NCBI GenBank assembly: GCA_029979265.1
Contig: JAPOHW010000001.1
Location: forward strand, 186,001-250,000
DNA from: Actinomycetota bacterium
GTDB lineage: Bacteria; Actinomycetota; Acidimicrobiia; Acidimicrobiales; Aldehydirespiratoraceae
Reading direction: 5' to 3'
DNA length: 64,000 bases
Shown piece by piece: positions 33,163 to 42,286 of the stretch; within the stretch, counting starts at the first letter, position 1; every line of letters begins with the position of its first letter. Made by a program: the position numbers and the translations under genes. The notes under the pieces were generated by a model. It searched no databases. It saw only the letters and a list, made by a program, of their open reading frames with translations, and was not told where the DNA came from.

Positions 33163-34902
33163 TCAGCTTCCAGCGGTGAGGGTGTCGCGGAGTTGCCGCT
33201 TGAGGAACTTGCCGTTCGCGTTCTGAGGCAGCGGCTCGTCCATGAACCAGACGTGCTCAGGCACCTTGTATTTCGCCATCAGTGGTTCGAGGAACTCGGT
33301 GAGCCCGGCCTGGTCGAGATCGGCGCCGTCCTTGAGATGGATGGCGACGCCGACGACTTCGCCCAGGCGGTCGTCGGGTACGCCGAACACGGCGGCCTCG
33401 GCGACGTCGGGGTGTTGGTAGACCGCAGCCTCCACCTCGGCGCAGTAGATGTTCTCGCCGCCGCGCAACACCATGTCCTTGGCCCGATCAACGATGTAGA
33501 CGAAGTCGTCATCGTCGATGTAGACGATGTCGCCGGTGTGGAAATACCCGTCGACGATCGCCTCGGCGGTTGCCTCCTGGCGATTGAGGTAGCCCTTGAC
33601 AACCGCCGGACCTTTCACACACAGTTCGCCGCGCTCGCCCTTCGCCACGTCGTTGCCCTCGTCGTCGACAACCCGGTAGTCGAATGTCGGCATGATCCTG
33701 CCCGCGGACGCCGGCTTGGCCCGAAAGAAGATGCTGCCCACGGCGGTGACGATGCCGTGTGTCTCGGTCAGGCCGTAGCCGGTCGAGGGCTGTACGCCGG
33801 CGTCCTTGGCGGTGGCGATCTTCTCGACAAGATCGGGTTGCAGAGCAGCACCACCACCACCCATCGACTCGAGCGAACTGGTGTCCCGGGTCTCCCAATC
33901 GGGGTGAAGCAGCATCTCTCGGCTCATGGTGGGAACGCCGGTGAAGCCGGTGGCTCGCTCGCGCTCGATGAGTTCGATTGCCCGGGCCGTGTCCCACTTG
34001 TACATCAGGATCACCTTCGCCCCCGCAGCCGTGGCGCCGTGGAGCACACAGTTGTTGGCGGTCACGTGAAAGAGGGGCGTGGCGGCCAGCAGCGAAGGGG
34101 CGGGTGCGTCGGCAGCGGGCTCCGTCGGTGCCTCACCGGCAGCTTCGGCGACGCTGGCTGCAGCCATTGCTGCCACGGTGTTCGCGAAGGCGAGGTGCAT
34201 GACGTTGTGGACCGAGCCTCGGTGGGTGAGTTGCGCGCCCTTGGGGAAACCGGTGGTGCCTGACGTGTAGAAGATGCACATGTCGTCATCGGGGTGGATC
34301 TCGGCGTCGGGCAGTGTGTCCGGCGCTGTGGCGGGGTCGATCACATCGGCCCAGCGAACGGCGTTGGAGGGAAGCGCACGATCGGAGCGGACCGACATGA
34401 TGTGCATGTCGCCATCAGCCCGAAGCCCATCGAGGACGGGGAGGAGACGCTCGAGTCGTTCGTCGTCGGCAACGACGACCTTGGGGCGCGAGTCGCCGAG
34501 GCCGTACTCGAGTTCGGCGCTCGTCCACCAGGCGTTGACCCCGACGGCTGCGCCACCGATCGAGACCACGGCCCAGTACGAAAAGACCCACTCCGGGTAG
34601 TTGCGCATGGCGATGGCAACCCGGTCGCCTTCGGCAACGCCCTGTCCCTTCAGGTATGCGGCCAGCGAACGCACGATGGTGTGGGCTTCGGCGAAGGTGT
34701 AGGACTCGTCCTCGTAGACGAGGTAGGGCTTGTCGCCGTGGGCAGCCGACATCTCCCAGACCATCCGCAGGTTGGGCGGAGCCGAATCGAAGGTCTTCAT
34801 GGTCATGCCCCGGACCTCGGTCTCGGAGTGCGCAAATGGCGCTCCGTCGGCGATGAGGGCATCCCAGGTCTGGTTCAGTGCGTCGATCACGGCCCTATGC
34901 AT
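33163..34902 (-). CDS. Acyl-CoA synthetase, AMP-binding enzyme
   Basis: A 579-residue adenylate-forming ligase. The motif FYTSGTTGFPKGAQLTHRG appears near residue 210, TGYGLTETHG in the middle, GYFHTGDIVYIDDDDF and DRAKDMVLRGGENIYCAEVE later, with the catalytic lysine in QNANGKFLKRQL near the end. A 60-residue alanine-rich insertion after the P-loop (TVAAMAAASVAEAAGEAP) is unusual. It probably activates a fatty or aromatic acid. An internal GTG near residue 5 is an alternative start. Divergent from psuG. Confidence 0.87.
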   Translation of the reverse strand: MHRAVIDALNQTWDALIADGAPFAHSETEVRGMTMKTFDSAPPNLRMVWEMSAAHGDKPYLVYEDESYTFAEAHTIVRSLAAYLKGQGVAEGDRVAIAMRNYPEWVFSYWAVVSIGGAAVGVNAWWTSAELEYGLGDSRPKVVVADDERLERLLPVLDGLRADGDMHIMSVRSDRALPSNAVRWADVIDPATAPDTLPDAEIHPDDDMCIFYTSGTTGFPKGAQLTHRGSVHNVMHLAFANTVAAMAAASVAEAAGEAPTEPAADAPAPSLLAATPLFHVTANNCVLHGATAAGAKVILMYKWDTARAIELIERERATGFTGVPTMSREMLLHPDWETRDTSSLESMGGGGAALQPDLVEKIATAKDAGVQPSTGYGLTETHGIVTAVGSIFFRAKPASAGRIMPTFDYRVVDDEGNDVAKGERGELCVKGPAVVKGYLNRQEATAEAIVDGYFHTGDIVYIDDDDFVYIVDRAKDMVLRGGENIYCAEVEAAVYQHPDVAEAAVFGVPDDRLGEVVGVAIHLKDGADLDQAGLTEFLEPLMAKYKVPEHVWFMDEPLPQNANGKFLKRQLRDTLTAGS

Positions 34903-34937
34903 AGCGGTTCAGGTGCACCGGGGGCCACCCGGCGTCG

Positions 34938-34943
34938 TAGTCT
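34938..34943 (+). promoter_or_regulatory. -10 box TAGTCT, leaderless start of psuG
   Basis: TAGTCT ends seven bases before the ATG at 34951. Confidence 0.5.
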
Positions 34944-34950
34944 CCGATCG

Positions 34951-35868
34951 ATGGGAACCAACGTCTTTCGGGTCGGTGACGAGGTCGCGGCAGCGATCGA
35001 GGCCCGTGCGCCGATCGTGGCGATGGAGTCGACGATCTACAGCGCGTTCGGCCTCCCGCAGCCCGCCAACCGTGAGGCGCTCGATCGATGCGAGGAGGCG
35101 ATCCGTGCTGCGGGCGCGGTACCGGCGATGACTGCGGTGATCGACGGGGTCGGCGTCGTGGGTGTGGCACCGGGCCGCGAAACCGAACGGGTGCTCGCTG
35201 CGACGACCAAGATTGCAGCTCGGGATCTCGGCCACGCCCACGCAACCGGTCTCGACGTGGGCGTCACCACCGTGTCGGCGTCGGTGACGTTGGCGGCGAG
35301 AGCAAGCGTGTCGGTCTTCACGACCGGGGGCATCGGTGGGGTCCACCGTGATGCTGCGCAGACCGGTGACATCTCCCATGACCTCCTTGCGATTGCCCGA
35401 CATCGGGTCGTCACCGTGTCGGCCGGGGCGAAGGCCTTCCTCGACCTCGGTCGAACGCTCGAGGAGTTCGAGACACTTGGTGTCCCGGTCGTCGGTTGGA
35501 ACACCGATCGCTTCCCAGCCTTCTACACGCGCGATTCAGGACATCGGGTCACGATGACGGTGCGTTCGGGAGCGGAGGTCGCAGCGCTGCTCGTAGCAAA
35601 CGGTGAACTCGGCCACCCGGGAGGTGTCCTGGTCGCCAACCCGATTCCCGAAGCCGACGAACTCGACGCAGGTCGCATCGACGCCGCCATTGCCGACGCA
35701 CTTGCAACCGCTGAACGCATGGGCGTTCGCGGTCCAGGGGTCACCCCGGCCGTTCTTGCCGCGATGGCGTCGGTAACGGAGGGGGACAGCGTGCCTGCAA
35801 ACCTCGCGCTCGCCGAGAACAATGCTCGGGTGGCCGCCGAGATCGCGTTGGCGGTCAGCGCTGCGTGA
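34951..35868 (+). CDS. psuG: Pseudouridine-5'-phosphate glycosidase
   Basis: A 305-residue PsuG, which splits pseudouridine 5'-phosphate into ribose 5-phosphate and uracil. The whole family pattern is present: VAMESTIYSAFGLPQPAN at residues 22-39, AVIDGVGVVG, TTVSASVTLAARAS, FTTGGIGGVHRDA, TVSAGAKAFLDLGRTLE and NTDRFPAFYTRDSG. The lysine in SAGAK forms the sugar adduct. The usual partner, the pseudouridine kinase PsuK, is not adjacent. An upstream in-frame extension is antisense to the ligase gene and was rejected. Confidence 0.93.
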   Translation: MGTNVFRVGDEVAAAIEARAPIVAMESTIYSAFGLPQPANREALDRCEEAIRAAGAVPAMTAVIDGVGVVGVAPGRETERVLAATTKIAARDLGHAHATGLDVGVTTVSASVTLAARASVSVFTTGGIGGVHRDAAQTGDISHDLLAIARHRVVTVSAGAKAFLDLGRTLEEFETLGVPVVGWNTDRFPAFYTRDSGHRVTMTVRSGAEVAALLVANGELGHPGGVLVANPIPEADELDAGRIDAAIADALATAERMGVRGPGVTPAVLAAMASVTEGDSVPANLALAENNARVAAEIALAVSAA

Positions 35869-35965
35869 CGGCGTCGACCGCCGGTGTTCGCCCCGGTTTG
35901 TTTGCGACGAGCTGATCCACCATCGTTGAGAGACCGAGCCACCCTGACTGCGACACCTCACCGAC

Positions 35966-37177
35966 ATGACCGAGCCGTTCGATCCCGACGCCACCCTCAT
36001 CCGAGTCCTCACCGACCCTGCGTGCATCCCCGATCCGTACCCGCTGTACAACCAGCTGCGTGACCATGCGCCGATCTTCCAGACGTCGGTGACCGGGACC
36101 TGGGTCGTCAACCGGTACGAACACGCAAAGGCAATGCTGCGCGACCCGCGATGCGGCAGCGGTGCAGGCCTCGAGGGCGGCGATCGCACTGCGATCGACG
36201 GCAGTTCACGCCGGGCTCGAACGGGCACGCTCTCGATGTTGTTCCTCAACCCGCCCGACCACACGCGGGTGCGGGGGCTGGTGGCCCGCTCGTTCACGCC
36301 GCGTCGGGTCGAGCAGATGCGGCCCGAGGTCGAGGCGATGTGTGACGCCTTGCTCGACGACCTCGACGGTGATGGCGACTTCGTCGACAAGGTGGCGTTC
36401 CCCCTGCCTGCCAATGTGATCAGCGCTCTTGTCGGCGTACCCGAAGCGGACCGTGAGTTCCTTCGACCCTTGATCTATGACCTCGGCGTCGGGATCGAAC
36501 CGACAGCGAGCGATGACGAGATCGCAGCCGCCGACATCGCCGGTGAGGAGATCACCGCCTATGTGGTCGATCTCATCGCCCGTCGCCGCGCTGATCCGCA
36601 AGACGACCTGTTGAGCGGCATGATCGAAGCCAAGGACGGCGAAGACAAGCTCACCGAGGACGAGATCATCGTCAACACGCTGCTCATCTACGCAGCTGGC
36701 TTCGAGACGACGACGCACCTGCTCGGCAACACGGTTCGGCAGCTCGTCGCCCACCCGGACCAACACGAGTTGTTGCGCAGCGACCGCTCGCTCATTCCGG
36801 GTGCGATCGAGGAGGTGCTGCGGTTCGACCCTCCTGTGCAGATGGACGGGCGCTATGTCTTCGAAGACCTCGAACTCGGCGGGGTCACGATCCCGGCCGG
36901 GTCGGGAACGATGACGTTGATCGGGGCCGTCAATCGCGATCCCGATGTTGTCGACGATCCGGACACCTTCGATGTGACCCGCACCGACACCCAGGTGCTT
37001 TCGTTCGGGTCGGGCATTCACTACTGCCTCGGCGCAGCGCTGGCCCGACTCGAGGGGCAGGCGCTGCTCGGCCGCATGCTCGACCGCTACGACACGTGGA
37101 AAATCGTAGGTGAGCCGTCGTGGCGACGCCGTTTCACCCTGCGCGGCGTCGAGCACATGCACGTTCGTTTGTCGTAA
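35966..37177 (+). CDS. Cytochrome P450
   Basis: A 403-residue soluble P450. The heme-binding loop is FGSGIHYCLGAALARLEG, with the cysteine ligand at residue 354. The I-helix oxygen-binding motif is AGFETTTHLLGN (AGxET in place of AGxDT), and the K helix has EEVLRF with the ExxR pair. It resembles the CYP107/CYP125-like bacterial class fed by ferredoxin. No ferredoxin gene is adjacent. The ATG at 35966 gives a normal N-terminus. Its substrate is unknown. Confidence 0.92.
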   Translation: MTEPFDPDATLIRVLTDPACIPDPYPLYNQLRDHAPIFQTSVTGTWVVNRYEHAKAMLRDPRCGSGAGLEGGDRTAIDGSSRRARTGTLSMLFLNPPDHTRVRGLVARSFTPRRVEQMRPEVEAMCDALLDDLDGDGDFVDKVAFPLPANVISALVGVPEADREFLRPLIYDLGVGIEPTASDDEIAAADIAGEEITAYVVDLIARRRADPQDDLLSGMIEAKDGEDKLTEDEIIVNTLLIYAAGFETTTHLLGNTVRQLVAHPDQHELLRSDRSLIPGAIEEVLRFDPPVQMDGRYVFEDLELGGVTIPAGSGTMTLIGAVNRDPDVVDDPDTFDVTRTDTQVLSFGSGIHYCLGAALARLEGQALLGRMLDRYDTWKIVGEPSWRRRFTLRGVEHMHVRLS

Positions 37178-37190
37178 CCCGCGCAAGGGT

Positions 37191-38261
37191 TCAGTCTCCG
37201 AGTCGCCCTGCCGTTTCGAAGAAGTCGATCACGAGGTCGAGAAGCCCTCCTTCGAGATCGGGTGGAAGGCCGTGGCCGGCGCCCTCGATGCCGTAATGCA
37301 CAACCCGGTGGCCATCGTCGCAGGTGCCCCACTCGAGCCGGATGTTGCCGTCGGCAGTGCGGGTGCGGTCGGGCTCGGCCTCGCAGCCGAATCGATCGGC
37401 CCACACCGCAACGCTGTCTTCGACCGCAAGGAAGTCGTGTCCGGCGACACCGATCCCACCGCCGTACGGCACCAGTTGATCGTCGGTTCCGTGCAGGCTG
37501 AGGACGGACACCGGCGCAACCGCACCGGTCGGCACCAGGTCGTTGGTGAGTCCGCTGGCCGCAGCCGCAACGGCATGAAACCGATCGGTGCGGGCGACGA
37601 GTTGCTGCACGAGGCCGGCACCGTTCGAATAGCCGAACGCATAGACCCGCCCGGCGGTCGGTTGGCCGGTGTCGGAGGCAGCTCCAGCAATCCGATCGAG
37701 CAAGTGTTCGACAAAGGCGACGTCATCAGCGGTGGAGGCTTCGCGTCCGAGATTCCAGCTGCGTTCGATCCCCTCGGGGATGAGCGTGATGAAACGGTTC
37801 TGGTCGATCACGGGTTGCAGGGCTCGAAGCATGCCCTCGGGTTGTCCGCCGTTGCCGTGGAGGACGACCAAGACGGGAAGCGTCGTGTCGATGTCGTCTT
37901 CGTCACCGTTGGCACCATCGGTTCGGGGAACTGCGATCAAGGCTCGGCGCTCGACCACGACGCCATCGACGACTTGATCGATGACGATCTCCTCGACACC
38001 GGGCTGACGTGCCACGGTTGCGTCATCGGCGACGCCCGGGTCGTCGGGTTGGGAGGCGGGATCTGGTTCGTCGGGTCGAGAGGCTGTTCCCGGGTCGGCC
38101 GGTTCGGAGGTGACGACTGGCGCTTCGGTCTCGCCGACGACCGCGTCGGTATCCACGGGTCCGGGCGCACCACACCCGGCCGGCACAGCGAGGACAACGA
38201 GGACCGCTAGCAGCCGACATGCCCGGCGGACGGGGTGCGTCGGGAGGGAGGAGGTGGCCAC
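37191..38261 (-). CDS. PHB depolymerase-like esterase lipoprotein
   Basis: A 356-residue secreted alpha/beta hydrolase of the LpqC/PHB depolymerase type. A lipobox VPAGC follows a 28-residue signal peptide, so it should be a membrane-anchored lipoprotein. After an acidic/proline linker of about 70 residues the catalytic part starts: LPVLVVLHGNGG, then the nucleophile GYSNGAGLVQQL, LHGTDDQLVPY with the acid and the histidine in GAGHGLPPD near the C-terminus. It would hydrolyse short esters outside the cell. It lies 32 bases after the small lipoprotein gene in the same direction. Confidence 0.85.
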   Translation of the reverse strand: MATSSLPTHPVRRACRLLAVLVVLAVPAGCGAPGPVDTDAVVGETEAPVVTSEPADPGTASRPDEPDPASQPDDPGVADDATVARQPGVEEIVIDQVVDGVVVERRALIAVPRTDGANGDEDDIDTTLPVLVVLHGNGGQPEGMLRALQPVIDQNRFITLIPEGIERSWNLGREASTADDVAFVEHLLDRIAGAASDTGQPTAGRVYAFGYSNGAGLVQQLVARTDRFHAVAAAASGLTNDLVPTGAVAPVSVLSLHGTDDQLVPYGGGIGVAGHDFLAVEDSVAVWADRFGCEAEPDRTRTADGNIRLEWGTCDDGHRVVHYGIEGAGHGLPPDLEGGLLDLVIDFFETAGRLGD

Positions 38262-38293
38262 GGCAGTGTCGTCGGTCGGGGCGTTCCGACCGA

Positions 38294-38593
38294 TCAGGAG
38301 TCGGGATCGCCTCCCGTGTTGGCGATGATGTTGCGCAGCTGTTCGTTCGAGGCGAGCTGGTCAGGACACGTCGACGCTGCCCAGTCCTTTGCGGCTGCGG
38401 CCCAATCGGGCTGATCGGGGTACTCGTCACGCATCGACTGGAAGATGTCGAACGGTGTGGTCCCGGCCGCCAGTTCGGCACAGAGTTCCTCGGCCCGGTC
38501 GAGGTCCGAGCCGTTCCCACCACAGGCTGGGAGCGTGAGGGCGGCCACGGCAAGGGCAGCGAGAAGAGCGAAGGAACGTCGATGTGTGCTCAT
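38294..38593 (-). CDS. Small lipoprotein of unknown function
   Basis: A 99-residue protein with a signal peptide (MSTHRRSFALLAALAVAAL) and lipobox LPACGG, so it is probably lipid-anchored. The mature 70 residues are acidic with two further cysteines far apart (LCAEL, STCPDQL), which could form a disulfide. It precedes the esterase lipoprotein in the same direction, with which it may be co-transcribed. I recognise no family. Confidence 0.7.
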   Translation of the reverse strand: MSTHRRSFALLAALAVAALTLPACGGNGSDLDRAEELCAELAAGTTPFDIFQSMRDEYPDQPDWAAAAKDWAASTCPDQLASNEQLRNIIANTGGDPDS

Positions 38594-38809
38594 CGGGCCA
38601 TGCTGCCATGTGGAGGTCGATGATGCGTCGAACCGTGCAGGCGTTTCATAGCGACCGTTGCCGCGATCGATGGCCCAGGGACGCCGTCTGCAGGTGGGGA
38701 TAACCTCAAGTCGCAGGTCGACACACCGCTGCGCAGTTCGAGACGGTCGGCGTGGCGACATGCTGATCGGGCGGTGTGCGCGGCGGACGTCGACGGGAGC
38801 GCAATTCGA

Positions 38810-39631
38810 GTGAGTACCGAACAGGAACGAGCGCTGATCGAAGCAACGCATCGGCCGTCGACGGCCACGTCCCTACGATCCGACCTCGAAGCGCTCGGTT
38901 TGGCACCCGGGGCAACAGTGATGGTGCATGCCTCGCTCTCGGCGCTCGGGTACGTCGTCGGCGGACCGGAGGCGGTCGTCGATGCTCTGATCGGGGCAAT
39001 CGGCCCTACCGGAACGCTGATGATGCCGGCCCACTCCGGGCAGTACACCGATCCGGTGAACTGGCGCAGTCCGCCGGTGCCGGTCAAATGGATCGATTCG
39101 ATGCGTGAAGCGATGCCCCCGTTCGATGTCGCCAAGAGTCCGACCCGGATGATGGGTTCGATCGCCGAGTACTTTCGGCTGTCACCGGGCGTGTGCCGGA
39201 GCAATCATCCGACCGTGTCGGCTGCAGCGATCGGTCCGAATACGAGCATGCTTCTCGACGGCCACTCGCTCGACCAAGGGCTCGGGGAAGGCTCACCGCA
39301 GGCACGGCTCTACGACCTCGACGGCCAGATCCTCCTCCTCGGCGTCAGCCATGCCAACAACACGGCAATGCACGTGGCCGAATATCGAGCAGTGCCCGAG
39401 GGCCACCCCCTCCTCGCCCAGCGTTCTCCCATGACCGTCGCCGGAGAACGTGTCTGGGTCGACCATCACGAGATCGACGAAGACAACGAGTTCGCGACCA
39501 TCGGCGATGCCTTTGCCGCCACCGGTGCGCAACGCAGCGGGGCAGTCGGGGCCGGTGTTGCCCACCTGATGAGCGCTCGCGCACTCGTCGACTTCACGAC
39601 CAAGTGGTTGCAGCAACACGTCTACCGCTGA
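38810..39631 (+). CDS. Aminoglycoside N(3)-acetyltransferase-like protein
   Basis: A 273-residue member of the antibiotic_NAT (AAC(3)/YokD) family. ATVMVHASLSALGYVVGGPEAVV at the N-terminus, GTLMMPAHS, the SNHPTVSAAAIG segment with the catalytic histidine, and LLLGVSHANNTAMHVAEYR all follow the family order. Such genes often encode acetyl-CoA transferases of unknown natural substrate rather than resistance. Neighbours give no sign of mobility. A GTG at 38774 is also possible; the GTG at 38810 has GGGAG ten bases upstream. Confidence 0.85.
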   Translation: MSTEQERALIEATHRPSTATSLRSDLEALGLAPGATVMVHASLSALGYVVGGPEAVVDALIGAIGPTGTLMMPAHSGQYTDPVNWRSPPVPVKWIDSMREAMPPFDVAKSPTRMMGSIAEYFRLSPGVCRSNHPTVSAAAIGPNTSMLLDGHSLDQGLGEGSPQARLYDLDGQILLLGVSHANNTAMHVAEYRAVPEGHPLLAQRSPMTVAGERVWVDHHEIDEDNEFATIGDAFAATGAQRSGAVGAGVAHLMSARALVDFTTKWLQQHVYR

Positions 39632-39677
39632 GCTGCGCAGTGCAACGCATGGTCGTTGTTGCGAGAGGTCGCCCGAC

Positions 39678-40505
39678 TCAGTAGCCCTTCCAGTGCGGGT
39701 CGCGTCGTTCTCGGAAACTGGCAATGCCCTCTTTGCTGTCCTCGGAGTAGCTGTTCATCTCGACAGCGATCGACTCGTTGTGAATCATCGTGGCGCGGTC
39801 TGTGTCGAGGCTCTGGTTGACGAGCCATTTGGTGAGACCGAACGACAGGGTCGGGCCCCGTGCGATGCGTTCGGACCATTCGATTGCGGTTGCCTCGAGG
39901 TCGGCGGACGGCACGACCTTGTTGACGAGACCGAGCTCGGCGGCTTCGGATGCGGGCAGGTCGTCGGCGAAGAGCATCAGTTCCATCGTCTTGCGAACGC
40001 CGATGATGCGGGGGAGCAACCACGGGCCGAGTGCATCGGGGACCAGACCGCGCCGAGCGAACACTTCGACGAATTTCGACGTGTCGGCTGCGATCACGAG
40101 ATCGCAGGCGAGCGCAAGATGGGCGCCCATGCCGGCGGCCGTGCCGTTCACGGCGGCGATGATCGGGATGTCGCTGTCGAGAATGGCGGGGAAAAGCGTG
40201 TATTGACCGTCGAGCATCATCCGGCGTGGATCACCGACAACCTGGTCCGGAATCGCCTCGGGCCGGTCCTTCTCGTAGACGTGGGAGAGATCTGCTCCCG
40301 GGCAGAACAGCTTTTCGCCAGCGGCGGTCAAGACGATGCACCGAGCCCGTTTGGAGACGTTGAGGTTGTTGATGAGATCGCGAATGCGATTTCGGCACGG
40401 GGGATTCAGTGCGTTGCCAACCTCGGGTCGGTCGATGGTGATCCACGCCACCGAACCGCGCAGGTCGAGGCGGATCTGCTCTTCGATGGGTCCCTCGTCG
40501 GCCAT
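39678..40505 (-). CDS. Enoyl-CoA hydratase/isomerase family protein
   Basis: A 275-residue crotonase-fold protein. The oxyanion-hole loops are KLFCPGADLSHV and AAVNGTAAGMGAHLALACDLVIA, and the region after (FARRGLVPDALGPWLLPRIIG) holds the position of the second catalytic carboxylate. The N-terminus LRGSVAWITIDRPEVGNAL is normal. It would hydrate or isomerise an enoyl-CoA in fatty acid or steroid breakdown. The three acyl-CoA ligases and the thiolase remnant fit a lipid-degrading lifestyle. Confidence 0.87.
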   Translation of the reverse strand: MADEGPIEEQIRLDLRGSVAWITIDRPEVGNALNPPCRNRIRDLINNLNVSKRARCIVLTAAGEKLFCPGADLSHVYEKDRPEAIPDQVVGDPRRMMLDGQYTLFPAILDSDIPIIAAVNGTAAGMGAHLALACDLVIAADTSKFVEVFARRGLVPDALGPWLLPRIIGVRKTMELMLFADDLPASEAAELGLVNKVVPSADLEATAIEWSERIARGPTLSFGLTKWLVNQSLDTDRATMIHNESIAVEMNSYSEDSKEGIASFRERRDPHWKGY

Positions 40506-40511
40506 GGCTGC

Positions 40512-40517
40512 AGACTA
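40512..40517 (-). promoter_or_regulatory. -10 box TAGTCT, leaderless start
   Basis: Minus-strand TAGTCT lies six bases before the ATG at 40505. Confidence 0.5.
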
Positions 40518-40553
40518 TTGCTCCCGTGGCGCGGGACCGGCATCTTCGGTGAC

Positions 40554-40559
40554 TACCCT
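40554..40559 (+). promoter_or_regulatory. -10 box TACCCT before a TTG start
   Basis: TACCCT ends eight bases before the TTG at 40568, supporting this uncommon start codon. Confidence 0.45.
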
Positions 40560-40567
40560 GCCGAGCC

Positions 40568-42229
40568 TTGAGCCGGAGCATCACGCTGCGCCAGTGGCAA
40601 CACGAGGCACTGCGAGCCTTTCTCGATCATCCTCGAGCAAACTTTTTGGCCGTTGCCTGTCCCGGTGCCGGGAAAACGACCTTCGCACTGACTGCGGCAC
40701 GGCACTGGCTTCGGGGCGAGCGGCTGCCGCTGGTCGTCGTGGCCCCGACCCGGCACCTCAAGCTCCAGTGGGCATCGGCCGCCGAGCGCTTCGGATTTCA
40801 CCTCGAACCCGACTGGGAAGCGTCGCTCGGCGACATTCCGTCGGACATGCACGGGATCGTTGTCACCTACGCCCAGGTGGCATCGTCGGCCCGCACGCTG
40901 TTCGATGTCAGCCGCGGTGGGATCGTCGTTCTCGACGAGGTACACCACGCCGGCGGCGATCTGTCCTGGGGCACCGGGGTGGCCGAGGCATTCGCCGAGG
41001 CCAACTGTCGGCTGCTGTTGTCGGGTACGCCGTTTCGGTCCGACGACGCACCGATTCCGTTCGTCGAGTACAGCCTCGGCGATCACGGTGATGCAGTCAG
41101 TGACTTCGAGTACGACTACGGCAGGGCGCTCGTCGACGGTGGTGTGGTTCGGCCCGTCTTCTTTCCCCGCTTCGACGGTCACATGGAGTGGATCGGGGCC
41201 GACGGTGCGCTGAAGCAGGCGGCATTCTCCGACGACGTCACGCAAGAGGATCGCGGCGCCCGCCTGCGAACTGCCCTCGATGCGAACGGCGAGTGGCTTC
41301 CCACCGTGCTCGTGCGAGCGGACGAAAAGCTTCGACAGATCCGCAAGCAGCAGTCCGATGCCGGGGGGTTGGTCATCGCCATCGATCAGGCCCATGCCCG
41401 AGCGTGCGCCGCCCTTCTCGAGCGGTGGACCGGTGAGGCGCCGGCCGTCGCGCTCTCCGACGACCCGAAGGCATCGGCGGTCATCGAGACCTACGCCCGT
41501 TCCGATCAGGCATGGGTCGTGGCGGTTCGCATGATCAGTGAGGGGGTCGACATTCCCCGTCTCCGGGTCGGCGTCCATGCCACCACGACGGTCACGCCGC
41601 TCTTCTTTCGTCAGGCGGTTGGACGTATCGCTCGCTGGACACCAGGTTTGGCGTCACAGAAGGCGTACTTCTATGTGCCCGACGATCCCCGACTTCGTCA
41701 CCACGCCCAGAACATCGCATCCCAACGTCGGCATTCCATCAACGAGCGGATCGAGAACCAGGCCCAGCGCGAGTCGGCAGTGGATGACCTCACCCGCGCC
41801 GTCCGGGTCGAGGAGCAGCCGTCGCTGTTTCAAGCCCTGTCGTCGACTGCGCTCGACGGGGAGGAGACGACGCCGCCGGCCGACGACGGCATCGACCCCG
41901 GTGAGGATCTCGTCATCGCCGTCGAGGAACTGACCGGTCTACCGGTCGATCTCCCGCCGCCACCCAGGCTGCCGGGCCGCGAGGTCGACGCAAAGGGTGC
42001 GCTCGGTGATCTTCGCTCGAAGCACGCACGAAAGAAGGAACTTCGCCAGTGGAATGCGGACAGAGTGCTCGAACTCGTTCGCGCAACCGGCATGGAGCAT
42101 TCGCTGGTCAACGCGGAGCTCAACAAACGGGCGGGGGTCGAGCGGGTCGGCGAGGCCGACGAGCCCGCACTCCGACGGCGTTTGCGAGCAGCCGATGACT
42201 GGCTCGACAGCATGCGGTCGCAGCGCTGA
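40568..42229 (+). CDS. Superfamily II DEAD/DEAH-like helicase, stand-alone
   Basis: A 553-residue SF2 ATPase. It starts with a Q-like motif (RQWQHEALRAFL), then Walker A ACPGAGKTT, VVAPTRHLKLQW, the Walker B box VVLDEVHHAGG, SGTPFRSD (motif III), and motif VI FRQAVGRIARW. The last 130 residues lack a known domain. The start is TTG; no ATG occurs near, and the Q-like motif begins at residue 7, so it cannot be much shorter. It is neither part of a restriction system nor next to one. Possible roles are repair or defence. Confidence 0.8.
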   Translation: MSRSITLRQWQHEALRAFLDHPRANFLAVACPGAGKTTFALTAARHWLRGERLPLVVVAPTRHLKLQWASAAERFGFHLEPDWEASLGDIPSDMHGIVVTYAQVASSARTLFDVSRGGIVVLDEVHHAGGDLSWGTGVAEAFAEANCRLLLSGTPFRSDDAPIPFVEYSLGDHGDAVSDFEYDYGRALVDGGVVRPVFFPRFDGHMEWIGADGALKQAAFSDDVTQEDRGARLRTALDANGEWLPTVLVRADEKLRQIRKQQSDAGGLVIAIDQAHARACAALLERWTGEAPAVALSDDPKASAVIETYARSDQAWVVAVRMISEGVDIPRLRVGVHATTTVTPLFFRQAVGRIARWTPGLASQKAYFYVPDDPRLRHHAQNIASQRRHSINERIENQAQRESAVDDLTRAVRVEEQPSLFQALSSTALDGEETTPPADDGIDPGEDLVIAVEELTGLPVDLPPPPRLPGREVDAKGALGDLRSKHARKKELRQWNADRVLELVRATGMEHSLVNAELNKRAGVERVGEADEPALRRRLRAADDWLDSMRSQR

Positions 42230-42286
42230 ACCGACCAGCGAGCGGGCAACACACCGGAGCGTTCGATGGCCGGGTCGATGGGGCGG

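Noticed and set aside
33153-33167. GATCCGGGATC repeat between the amidase and acyl-CoA ligase genes
   Set aside because: Five-bp arms with a one-base loop; expected by chance in GC-rich DNA.
34294-34950. Open frame upstream of and continuous with psuG
   Set aside because: It is antisense to the acyl-CoA synthetase and has no PsuG similarity; psuG starts at 34951.
37176-37191. AACCC-N6-GGGTT hairpin at the end of the P450 gene
   Set aside because: Only five base pairs and overlapping the stop codon; too weak to call a terminator.
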